64,000 bases of DNA from Mortierella alpina (lineage: Eukaryota; Mortierellomycota; Mortierellomycetes; Mortierellales; Mortierellaceae), in NCBI GenBank assembly GCA_029449245.1, contig JANATF010000008.1, forward strand, positions 2,108,001 to 2,172,000. Direction: 5' to 3'. The position numbers and the translations under genes were made by a program. Shown here piece after piece: positions 31,246 through 40,908 of the stretch (position 1 is the first letter of the stretch; each line of letters begins with the position of its first letter). The notes beneath the pieces are model-generated. The model did not search any database. It had not been told where the DNA came from and was given only the letters and a program-made list of their open reading frames with translations.

Positions 31246-34100
31246 TCAATAAATCCGAACACAGGTAGAACGCCATTGCTGACGATGAACTCTCCTAAAA
31301 ACCGATGCAGGCGCATAGAGTGTTGACGCGCCCTTGACTTGCATAGTTTCTAAGGTTTTTTGAGGCTGAAAACATCGAGTAAGATACATGGTACTGGTTC
31401 CTGTTCTGTTGTATAGCAGTCTCTTTAATTAGATACTCCGATAAATATGGTGTGTGAAAGTGGATTATAGTGTAAAGCGCTGAAGCTATGGAAGTTCTGA
31501 CGGCTGGTTCCCGACTTGAGATCGAACCTTTTGTTAACCTTTTGTTTCTGTGAGGCAAGCAAAAAAAAAGTCTTTGATCAATTTTGATAGATGAATCTAA
31601 GTCTTCGTTGAAATCAAGAGGTTCTCCTTATTTCTTTTATTTTGCATAGGATCTACTGTGCACTATCCATCGCTTTAAGTCACTATGTTAGATCTTGAAA
31701 GGCAAGACAGCGCCGCTTATTATGGCCTGTAGCACCACACGAGCCGCAAGCGGTGGGCTTCCTTGCCTTGGATCTGGTGGAGGCACTAATTGGCGCGGAA
31801 GAGGTATACGGCACTTTTTTCAAGTATGCCCTTTGCTGAATTTCTTCTGCAGCCATGTAGCGTTTCTTCCTCTTACGCCCTTTGGTTAGAACCACTTTTG
31901 GATCATGGACGACCTTCTTAGGCGATGTCAGATCCTCTCCTTTTGAATTTTCTAGCTCTGCGGTCTCGGTGATTGCTGATACAAGGAGGCCGGTGCCTGC
32001 AGTTGCATACGACTGTCTACCCAAACCATGGAGCATCTCCGCTAGCTTTCCCTTGATGTGTTCGAACACTTGCTCGTCTTCCACGGCCTTGGCATTAATC
32101 GTCTTTGTTAGGCCTGCCAGTTCGGCGTAACGTCGTGTCTTGCTTGACGGAGGTCTATCCAAGCAATCGCTGAATCTAAATGACGCATTGTCAACCAGTT
32201 GAGATGCAATTAAGCCTTGTGTTGGAATGCTCGTAGGACGATGGCTGTGGGACTCAGCGAAGATAATGTGTCTCTTTTGGATCAACGCCTCCAGATCGTC
32301 CTTGTCCTGATAAAATCTTGTGAACCAACGGCGAGCAATGAGGCCGATGTGGTATGCGAACTCAAGATCCGAACGCATTAACCGGAAAAGATGTCCACAG
32401 ACTATGCCCTTAGATTCACTGAGGCGGCAAGTACAAAGATACCCCCCATCATTCAATAGAGCAACGTACTGTGTGCGCGCAGGTGGAACCTCGAAGGAGA
32501 CTTGGTAGACCATCTTGACCCTATCGATGCCAACTTTGTAAAGCCAATAGGATAGAGCTCTCTGATTGATTGTCTGGTGTTCGCCTATGAAGCTGCGCAC
32601 TTCTTCATCTTGAGCTGGATCCGGCGAGATGGGATTTTTGTCCTTCTTTCCATAGTTCCCCATGACTAGACGATCACAGATCTGCTGCGACTGCTCATCC
32701 CCACTGCCATCACTGTCGCTATCAACATCTGACCCTGTCTCTGCATCTTCCGCATATTCTGATCCTGACTCTGAGATCTCTCCATCGCCATGAGGGCTGG
32801 TATCTTCTTCATCGGCGTCGACAAAATCTTGGTCGGGATCAGAATCACTTGTAAGGTCTTCGGCCATCATGGCAGTGGTAGCTGGGAAATCTGTGGCCCC
32901 GGTTATGATACTGGATGCTGACTTCGTCGTTGCAGCGAGTCGACTTGAGCATTGCACTTCTTCGGTCTCGGATAGCGGAATATGGCCGTAGATGTAGGCA
33001 GTAGAAAGTTCCATCTGATCAAGCAACAAGTCTTGGATACGCGGCGACAAGAAGAGCTGATTTTCATCAGAAATCTTAGTGAAGTACTTTGATGCAGATT
33101 GGTGTTTCGAGTGGATGATAGGTGCTTTCTTGAGAGAGTTATCAAGCACCTGTCGATCATTCTTATCCTCCACTTCTACTCGCTTCTCAACCGCAAGGAA
33201 CACGTCCATTAAAGGAGTTACGGGCCCTAGAGTATTCTCCTTGATCAGGTGGTGAGCTTTCTCTACTCTCTGGGTCGATTGCATGCCGGCCGTACAAAGA
33301 GACTTGACGCGATACTGAGCCCACCTGCGACTTGAGCGACGCAACCGGCTGAGATATCGGAGAACGTTACGCTTGTCGCCGTATTTCTCCTCAAGGCTTG
33401 ACCAACCGCGCTGGAACTCGCGACGCGTAAGAGCCTTGTGCACACTCCAGAATCGTGTCATGAACGCTCTGAACTTGCGTGGGCCCATATACTTCATCAG
33501 CTTGCGACGGATGTTCTTGGCGTAGATATGCCAAATGCAATGGGCAATGTTTGTCGATCGAAGGCCCGTGCGTAAGGCTAGGTCCAACCCTAAATCATCG
33601 TCACACATGACAACTTTCGGACGGTGTATCCTGCCATCCTTGTCCCGGCTGGCTTCAAGAAGTTGTTCTAGGACCCACTTGTATTGCCTGTTAGTCTCAC
33701 CATTGATGAGTGCTGCTGCAATAACTCTGGTTTTAAAGTTGCAGTCGACGGCGATATTGACCAGGAGCGGCATGCCGAGGCGGTTTGTTTGTGCGGTGTT
33801 GTCGGTGACAATAACATCGTTATAGCGTTGATAGAGATCCCTCTGGAGAGGACTCATCCAAAAAGCCATCTCAAGTTCTTGGGTGTCCTCATTCACTGAG
33901 TGCGCAACAAATCAGCCATCTCCTGTTTGCTCGCGCTCTTTGAGAACTTGCAAAAGCTGCTCTGACTCGGTACCCTCTCTTTGATTCTTGAGCTCGTTCC
34001 GGGCGTTTTGTATCGCAGTAGTGAGCACCCTGGCGTCCGCTGGTATTCGGTGATTCGAGATATCTGTCCGGGGGAAACGAACCTCGAGGAACTTCCGTAC

Positions 34101-34584
34101 TGTGCAATATTCACCAGAGTCCAGTAGTAAGTACACAGAGATACGAACGCGTCTACTATCGTAGACTCCTTAACAAAGACCAACGAGTCCAATCAAAACA
34201 GTGAAAGTGCTTGCCTAGAAGATACAAAATGTCATATCTAGAAGCTTGGCTCCAGGTACCAATCATGGACCTTCGCCAGCACGAACTACATGAACCAGAA
34301 AGATGTTCCTGGTCCGGATCAGTCATCCGGTACCCATGCTATGTAGTATTGGCGTAACGTCTAATGAATTAGGATCATGGCCAATCATTCAGAAGTTAGG
34401 ACACGCGCCAGGCTATAGCCTTCCGCTATCCATCTCTTGGCAATGACTCCTTCACCTATCTATCTACCCAACATTACATCTCTGTAGTAACAATAAACAT
34501 GTATAAATACCGGTGTGTGGTCAGTGTGGACCGACATCTTTTTCTCACTTACTTTCCTACCATAAAACTTGCCTACACGTTTCA
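34101..34584 (+). repeat. Element A 5' LTR
   Basis: 484 bp starting TGTGCAATATTCACC and ending ACACGTTTCA. It contains TATAAATACC (about 34503-34512) as a TATA-like promoter. No difference from the 3' LTR was seen. Confidence 0.95.
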
Positions 34585-34677
34585 TTTTTTTAAGTGAAGT
34601 GCCAACACACCCCACACACCACATATCAAAACCTTAAAGCCTAAAAAATAACCTTAAAAACAAAACTCCACGTCACC

Positions 34678-37600
34678 ATGCCCAAGATGATCAAGAAAAC
34701 CGCTCGTCAGACTCGTGGAGAGAAAATTGCCGCCGCCGCCAAGCTTGCCGCCGCTCAACGTATCGAAGCCGCCGAAACCAAGCCCGATGATGCCCTTCGT
34801 CTGAATGAAGAACCTGAAATAGAGGCTGCTAGCAACTCCTCGACGGAGTCGACGCCGAACCCGGAGACAGCCGCTGTCACTACACCGATCGTCACTACAC
34901 CAGCCATCGCTACACCAGCCATCGCTACACCAGACGACAACACTCAAGCCGTCGTGATCCCAGTCGTCACTCCGCCCCTTATGCCGACCGTCAGGCTTCC
35001 AGGAGCAGCCGCTCTGCGTGATGAAGATGTAACGATGTCGGAATGGAGTTATGAGGGTGAAAACTCCTCGGATACTGAATCCGAGATGGACCGAGAAGAC
35101 GAAAAAGAGGCTATGATGATTGCAAGAGCCGCCGAGCTGTACGTGGGTAATAAACCAATCACTAGCGCTGAAGAACAGCATGCTGCGGTTGCCAAGCAAG
35201 GCACCAATCAGGATCTCCTGGATGGCATGTACAACCGTAGGGATCGATTGATCCAACGTATGGTAACAGTCATGCGTTTAAACGAGAGCGCTGGAAAAGA
35301 GGCGCGAGAAATCAACCTGAAGACGTACGACGAAGCCGAGCGTACGTTGGAAGAACTGGAAGCGAACATCAAACGATGTGAGAGAGCCTTCAAGCTGTTC
35401 GACGACCTCGCCGAAAGGAGATTGACGCTCGCCGCTTCTCCCAAAGGGGTAACCGCTCCAACCGTGGAGGCCACTGCTCCGTGTACTGAGGTCGTGGTTA
35501 ATACAGTGAATGGTAATGACCAGCGCAGGGATAATGCTTCCATGCATCATCAATTGAAAGTTAATGATGATATGCCCCGTTTCTACAAAAACACAGATCC
35601 TCGTCAGTTCCTGGACCAGTTGAAGCATATGGTATTGCCCTTTGTCGGTAAGGAACTGTTCCACGCAAACTGCGATAGGTACCTCAGTTATTTGGTCATT
35701 AATGAATACCATCAACAGTGCCTGGAATTTGAGTTTAACAAGAGGAGAGAAGAGGGGAAGACTCTTACTTGGGAGGAATGCGAAGTTGTATTTCTAAAGA
35801 TTGCATTAAGTGAACAAGAGCGTGTGGAACAGATTAAAAAATTACTTGAGACTGGTCGTGAAGAGCATGAATCCTACAGGCAATTCGCCATGAGGATTGC
35901 TCGTGACATGAGGCTTTATGGGATCAAAGATGACAATGAAATGGTATTGTCTTTGTTGAGTGCAACGGTGAATCCTGACACTTTCAACATGATGGTTACC
36001 CGCCTGCAGGTCTTAAATCAAAGTGCAGAGATGAGGTTTACCTCTATTGATGACTTTACTAAAATTATGAGCAATCTGCTTGGACCCTTAGCCGCCACCG
36101 CAAAGAAGGCTTATGCAACCGCTGTTAAAGATAACAGAAGGAACACCGGTCCCTATCGTCTTCAGAAGAAGATGAATGCTGCACCGTTCGCTCCGCAAGT
36201 CAGAGTTCAAGAGCAGCAGGTTAAGAGAATGCCTTTCCCTTTTCATTGTGCATCATGTGGCCCCAATAAGAGCCACAACACTGCCAATTGCATCGGGAAT
36301 TGCTCCTACTGTGGCAAGAAGGGCCATGCCTGGAATGATTGCCGATTCCGCAAACATGCAGGATCAGGTGATGGTAACACAGGTACTCAAATGAATAGAG
36401 GAAACGGCAACTTTGCCGGCAATGCTCCTTCTATGACAAACAATAACACATTCCGTCCGCACAATGGTAATGTCAAAGTGTGTGCCGTTTCTATTTCCAA
36501 TAATGGACGCAATAGTCGTACAGATGCTGATAAAAACATTCTATTCTCTAAACAGGTCCTGCCCGAAGCTTCCAAAAGAAGCAATGAGCCAGTCAATGGA
36601 CAAGTCAAGGATCGTGAGAATACAATTTGTAGAATCAATATGTGCAATAGCAACAATAAATCAGAAAAAATCAGTGCAAATATCGTGTCAAAAAGTAATG
36701 GAAAAGAAGAGGAGTTGAATGTGAAAGTCCCAAAGAAGACTACGAGATTGAGTAAGCGATTTCGGAAAAGAAAAAGAGCTCAAGCCCTCATCCATCTTGT
36801 GGATAAGAAAGGTCCGCTGAGTTTGACAGAAGCAACAAGAGTCAATAGGCATCTTGATCCGCCCCGTTGTGAAACAACACTCGTACCAAAGGACATGCGT
36901 ATGACTTCATCTACAACTCCTAAAGTGTCGAGCATGTACATCGATGACTACTCAGATATCGATCTTGTTCAGATGATGATCCAGGAACAACAACAAAAGT
37001 TTGATGAGGACTTTGGTAAAGAACCATCGCACAAAGACGTCAAAGTGTCCTCTTTAAACACACTGAATGATGGTGAGTTTGGGATTGCTAAATTGCAAGC
37101 GTCGATGGAAAATGCTGAGAAACGAATCGTTGTCTCCATCATGTTAGACGACGAAAGATATGATGCCTTGTTAGATACAGGGGCTACTGATAGCTGTATC
37201 AGGAAAGATATTGTTCTCAAACATGGGAAGCAAATCATTCCTGTAGAAGGACTAATCACCTTAGCTGACGAAAGTACTGTACCTCGAATTGGTCGTACAG
37301 AGAGTGTTGAACTACATTATGGTTCTCATTCTGTATCTGCTTCGCTTGAGGTGATTGACCAGTGCAACCCTTTTATCATCGGCATGGATCTTTTCCATCA
37401 ACTTGGCTTTAGTATATCCGGTTTAAATAATCCTGGCGAAGACGCTAATCAATTACCAGAACCAGAAGAAGATAAAAAACATTCACTCATTCCTGGGCAA
37501 CTGCCACAAGAGGAACTAACACAAGAGTTCATCAAGGCTAAAGAGGGATTTATGGAACAGATTGTAGCCAAATTGAAGGCAAACGCAGCGATACCCAAAA

Positions 37601-40350
37601 ACAGTTATTGCGATATACCAGAAATGAAAGTATACCTTCCAGTACCAGAAGGCACAGTGTTGTTCCGAAGACCTCGGCCATTTGCAGAAAAACTAAAAAG
37701 TGTCTTTGATGATGCGATAGACAGATGGCTGAACGATGATGTTATCACGCTTGCCCCTGTCGGAAATGTTCATAATAACACACTAACCCTAGCTGCTAAG
37801 AAAGATGCGCAGGGAAGTAAAACACTATGGCGAGTCTGTCTTGACCCAAGGCCTTTGAATAGGTTCTTGCCTGATGATAATTATCCTCTGCCTTTGATCT
37901 CCGACCTTATCGGAAAGCTTGCAGGGAACTCGATCTACTCTACAATCGATCTGTCCCAAGCATATCATCGGTTACCGGTACATCAAGATGACCAGCCACT
38001 GACAGCATTCATGCATAAAGGAACGCAATATATGTTTAAGAAAGCACCATTTGGGCTTAAGCCTCTATCAAGTCTCTTCCAACGAGGAATGTCAAGGATC
38101 CTCGGTGATCTGCCGTTTGTGCTCAATTTTATTGATGACATTGTGATCTTCTCAAAAAATCGTAAAGAACACGCTGAGCATGTACGTACTGTAATTGAAA
38201 GGCTCACTGAAGCCAAACTCATAATCAATGAGAAGAAATGCAACTTTTACAGTACCCAGATCGCGTTGCTAGGATTTGTGGTTGGCCTGCACGGCAAAAG
38301 TGTCGATCCCGTCAAATTCGCCAACATTGACGAATGGGATGAGCCAACAACGGCAAAGCAAGTTCAATCCTATCTAGGCACGTTCAACTTTTTCAGAGAA
38401 TACATCCCGATGTTCAGTACGGTTGCGGCGCCGTTAGATGCACTTCGCAGTCGAACCGAACCATTCACGTTGAACAAAGAGCAAAAAGAAGCTTTCGAGA
38501 CTTTGAAAAAACTCCTTACAAATGCGCCTATTCTATCTTTTCCTGACTTCAAGTTGCCATTTTATGTGGCAACGGATGCTTCAGATGTTGGCATTGGAGC
38601 TGTTCTGTATCAATTACCAAAAGGCAAATCTTACCCAAAAGACACAAGATACATCTCTTTTATGGCCAGATCCCTTCAAGACAGAGAACGCAAGTATAGT
38701 GCAACGAAAAAAGAGTTGCTCGGAATGGTCTTTGCTTTAAATAAGTTCCATTACTATTTATGGGGTAACCATTTCGAACTGTACACTGATCATCGTGCAT
38801 TGATGTTCATTCATTCACAGCAGAATTTGAACTCCATGATGACTACATGGCAGGATACTCTCCTGAATTATTCATTCACTGTTCATTATCGTCCTGGCAT
38901 CCTCAATGTGCTGCCGGATGCACTTTCGCGCTTATTCCCTGCGAGAATAAGACGCTACTCAGAACCTAAAGAGGAAGATCGCAAGATAGCTCTTGCCTAT
39001 ATGCATGTTCTTCAAAATGAAGAAACCGAGAGGGTTACTGTACCTGAAAAGGAAAGAGAAGAGATCCTATTTAAGTCGCATGCGATGGGTCATATCGGCA
39101 CAAATGCCATGGTTGCAGAAATTCATAGACAAGGACAAACTTGGCCTAAATTGGCGAACGACTGCTCAGAATTCATTAAGCGTTGTCGTGAATGCCAGCG
39201 TATAAACATTGCGCGTAAAGGATATCATCCGATGAAAGCTGTTCATGCACACCTTCCAGGAGAACACTTTGCCATTGATCTTGCCGGACCATTCAAAACG
39301 TCTGAAGATAACAATGTTTATCTGCTAGTCATGGTAGATGTTTGCACTAGATTCGTGTTGCTGGATGCTATACCAAATAAATCAGCTTACACGGTGGCTA
39401 AAGCCCTGTTCAACCGCTTCACGCTTATTGGATTTCCAAAAGTTCTTCAATCCGATAATGGTAAAGAATTTGTCAACGAAGTTGTCAGGATAATGGTATC
39501 CCAAATGTACATCAACCATAGGCTTGTTACGCCTTATCATCCAAGAGGAAATGGAGTGGCCGAGAATCATGTTAAATCCTCCTGCAATATGATCCGCAAA
39601 ATGGTTCAAGACAGAAGTCACCATTGGGATCGGCATGTTCCATTCATTCAATTGTCAATGAATACGAGAACTGTGCACTTGCACAACTCATCTCCATTCT
39701 CGCTCTTCTTCGCGCGACAAGCTAACGGCTTTAGTAACTATACTAATGATGAGGGACAACCTCTGAGTCAAGAGAAATTACTTGAACGACTAAAATACAT
39801 GACAGAAGTAGTATTTCCGGCGGTTGCTGAAAAGGCAAAATCTACGCAAGCCAAAATGATTGCCCGCTTCAATGCAACTGTACTTCACAATGAATATCCA
39901 GATGGTGCAAAGGTGATGACCCTTGATCCTCTTAAGGGAGACAAGTTGACTCCGCGCTATGAAGGACCGTACACAGTGGTGCAGAGAACAAGCACTGGTG
40001 CATACGTTCTGAAAGACGGCACAGGAGAAGTTCTGGGACGCAATTATGCGCCATCTCAGCTAAAACTTGTGCTTGACGACTTCGAAGATACTGAGACGTA
40101 CGAAGTTGAGGCCATTGTGGATCATCGACCTAGCAGAGCGACTCCCCACGCGAGTGAATACTTCGTCAAGTGGAAAGGATTCTCCTCTGATAAAAATACC
40201 TGGGAACCAGAGGAACATTTCATTGAGCGCCGTTGTATTGCCGAATACTGGGCTGATCACCATGCGAAGCATGCTACCCCTTCAGCTTTACCAGCCAAGA
40301 GGAAAAGGGCTGCTCGCGTTATGAAGTCGCGCAAACTCTCTAAGAATTAA
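34678..40350 (+). CDS. Ty3 element A Gag-Pol polyprotein with chromodomain
   Basis: A single 1,890-residue ORF. Gag occupies about the first 480 residues, followed by two zinc-knuckle-like motifs (CASCGPNKSHNTANC and CSYCGKKGHAWNDC). The aspartic protease shows YDALLDTGATDSC. Reverse transcriptase carries VCLDPRPLN, LSQAYHRLPV and NFIDDIVIFS (catalytic DD). RNase H has YVATDASDVGIG, KKELLGMVFAL and YTDHRALMF. Integrase has the HHCC finger (H..H..CRECQ), then FAIDLAGPF, LQSDNGKEFVN and RGNGVAENHV (D, D, E). A chromodomain (YEVEAIVD..YFVKWKGFSSDKNTWEPEEHF) ends the protein; chromodomains bind methylated histone H3 tails and steer integration to heterochromatin. Gag and Pol share one frame, unlike elements C and D. 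Close relative of element B. Confidence 0.97.
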   Translation: MPKMIKKTARQTRGEKIAAAAKLAAAQRIEAAETKPDDALRLNEEPEIEAASNSSTESTPNPETAAVTTPIVTTPAIATPAIATPDDNTQAVVIPVVTPPLMPTVRLPGAAALRDEDVTMSEWSYEGENSSDTESEMDREDEKEAMMIARAAELYVGNKPITSAEEQHAAVAKQGTNQDLLDGMYNRRDRLIQRMVTVMRLNESAGKEAREINLKTYDEAERTLEELEANIKRCERAFKLFDDLAERRLTLAASPKGVTAPTVEATAPCTEVVVNTVNGNDQRRDNASMHHQLKVNDDMPRFYKNTDPRQFLDQLKHMVLPFVGKELFHANCDRYLSYLVINEYHQQCLEFEFNKRREEGKTLTWEECEVVFLKIALSEQERVEQIKKLLETGREEHESYRQFAMRIARDMRLYGIKDDNEMVLSLLSATVNPDTFNMMVTRLQVLNQSAEMRFTSIDDFTKIMSNLLGPLAATAKKAYATAVKDNRRNTGPYRLQKKMNAAPFAPQVRVQEQQVKRMPFPFHCASCGPNKSHNTANCIGNCSYCGKKGHAWNDCRFRKHAGSGDGNTGTQMNRGNGNFAGNAPSMTNNNTFRPHNGNVKVCAVSISNNGRNSRTDADKNILFSKQVLPEASKRSNEPVNGQVKDRENTICRINMCNSNNKSEKISANIVSKSNGKEEELNVKVPKKTTRLSKRFRKRKRAQALIHLVDKKGPLSLTEATRVNRHLDPPRCETTLVPKDMRMTSSTTPKVSSMYIDDYSDIDLVQMMIQEQQQKFDEDFGKEPSHKDVKVSSLNTLNDGEFGIAKLQASMENAEKRIVVSIMLDDERYDALLDTGATDSCIRKDIVLKHGKQIIPVEGLITLADESTVPRIGRTESVELHYGSHSVSASLEVIDQCNPFIIGMDLFHQLGFSISGLNNPGEDANQLPEPEEDKKHSLIPGQLPQEELTQEFIKAKEGFMEQIVAKLKANAAIPKNSYCDIPEMKVYLPVPEGTVLFRRPRPFAEKLKSVFDDAIDRWLNDDVITLAPVGNVHNNTLTLAAKKDAQGSKTLWRVCLDPRPLNRFLPDDNYPLPLISDLIGKLAGNSIYSTIDLSQAYHRLPVHQDDQPLTAFMHKGTQYMFKKAPFGLKPLSSLFQRGMSRILGDLPFVLNFIDDIVIFSKNRKEHAEHVRTVIERLTEAKLIINEKKCNFYSTQIALLGFVVGLHGKSVDPVKFANIDEWDEPTTAKQVQSYLGTFNFFREYIPMFSTVAAPLDALRSRTEPFTLNKEQKEAFETLKKLLTNAPILSFPDFKLPFYVATDASDVGIGAVLYQLPKGKSYPKDTRYISFMARSLQDRERKYSATKKELLGMVFALNKFHYYLWGNHFELYTDHRALMFIHSQQNLNSMMTTWQDTLLNYSFTVHYRPGILNVLPDALSRLFPARIRRYSEPKEEDRKIALAYMHVLQNEETERVTVPEKEREEILFKSHAMGHIGTNAMVAEIHRQGQTWPKLANDCSEFIKRCRECQRINIARKGYHPMKAVHAHLPGEHFAIDLAGPFKTSEDNNVYLLVMVDVCTRFVLLDAIPNKSAYTVAKALFNRFTLIGFPKVLQSDNGKEFVNEVVRIMVSQMYINHRLVTPYHPRGNGVAENHVKSSCNMIRKMVQDRSHHWDRHVPFIQLSMNTRTVHLHNSSPFSLFFARQANGFSNYTNDEGQPLSQEKLLERLKYMTEVVFPAVAEKAKSTQAKMIARFNATVLHNEYPDGAKVMTLDPLKGDKLTPRYEGPYTVVQRTSTGAYVLKDGTGEVLGRNYAPSQLKLVLDDFEDTETYEVEAIVDHRPSRATPHASEYFVKWKGFSSDKNTWEPEEHFIERRCIAEYWADHHAKHATPSALPAKRKRAARVMKSRKLSKN

Positions 40351-40424
40351 TCTCAAACGACTCTGTTTCATATGCCGTATCATACCCTGGAACTCGTGCC
40401 TCGTTCTCCAAGGGGAGGGGAAGC

Positions 40425-40908
40425 TGTGCAATATTCACCAGAGTCCAGTAGTAAGTACACAGAGATACGAACGCGTCTACTATCGTAGACTCCTTAACAA
40501 AGACCAACGAGTCCAATCAAAACAGTGAAAGTGCTTGCCTAGAAGATACAAAATGTCATATCTAGAAGCTTGGCTCCAGGTACCAATCATGGACCTTCGC
40601 CAGCACGAACTACATGAACCAGAAAGATGTTCCTGGTCCGGATCAGTCATCCGGTACCCATGCTATGTAGTATTGGCGTAACGTCTAATGAATTAGGATC
40701 ATGGCCAATCATTCAGAAGTTAGGACACGCGCCAGGCTATAGCCTTCCGCTATCCATCTCTTGGCAATGACTCCTTCACCTATCTATCTACCCAACATTA
40801 CATCTCTGTAGTAACAATAAACATGTATAAATACCGGTGTGTGGTCAGTGTGGACCGACATCTTTTTCTCACTTACTTTCCTACCATAAAACTTGCCTAC
40901 ACGTTTCA
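40425..40908 (+). repeat. Element A 3' LTR
   Basis: 484 bp, same sequence as 34101-34584, directly preceded by the polypurine tract and followed by the CGTAC duplication. Confidence 0.95.

Larger units (their letters stand above)
34101..40908 (+). mobile_element. Ty3/gypsy element A (chromovirus), complete
   Basis: 6,808-bp LTR retrotransposon with 484-bp LTRs that look identical by eye, TG..CA ends, and a perfect 5-bp target duplication CGTAC (34096-34100 and 40909-40913). A polypurine tract (AAGGGGAGGGGAAGC, 40410-40424) abuts the 3' LTR. One uninterrupted gag-pol ORF fills the interior. It sits inside the MULE transposase gene, in opposite orientation. Every part needed for transposition appears intact. 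Confidence 0.97.
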
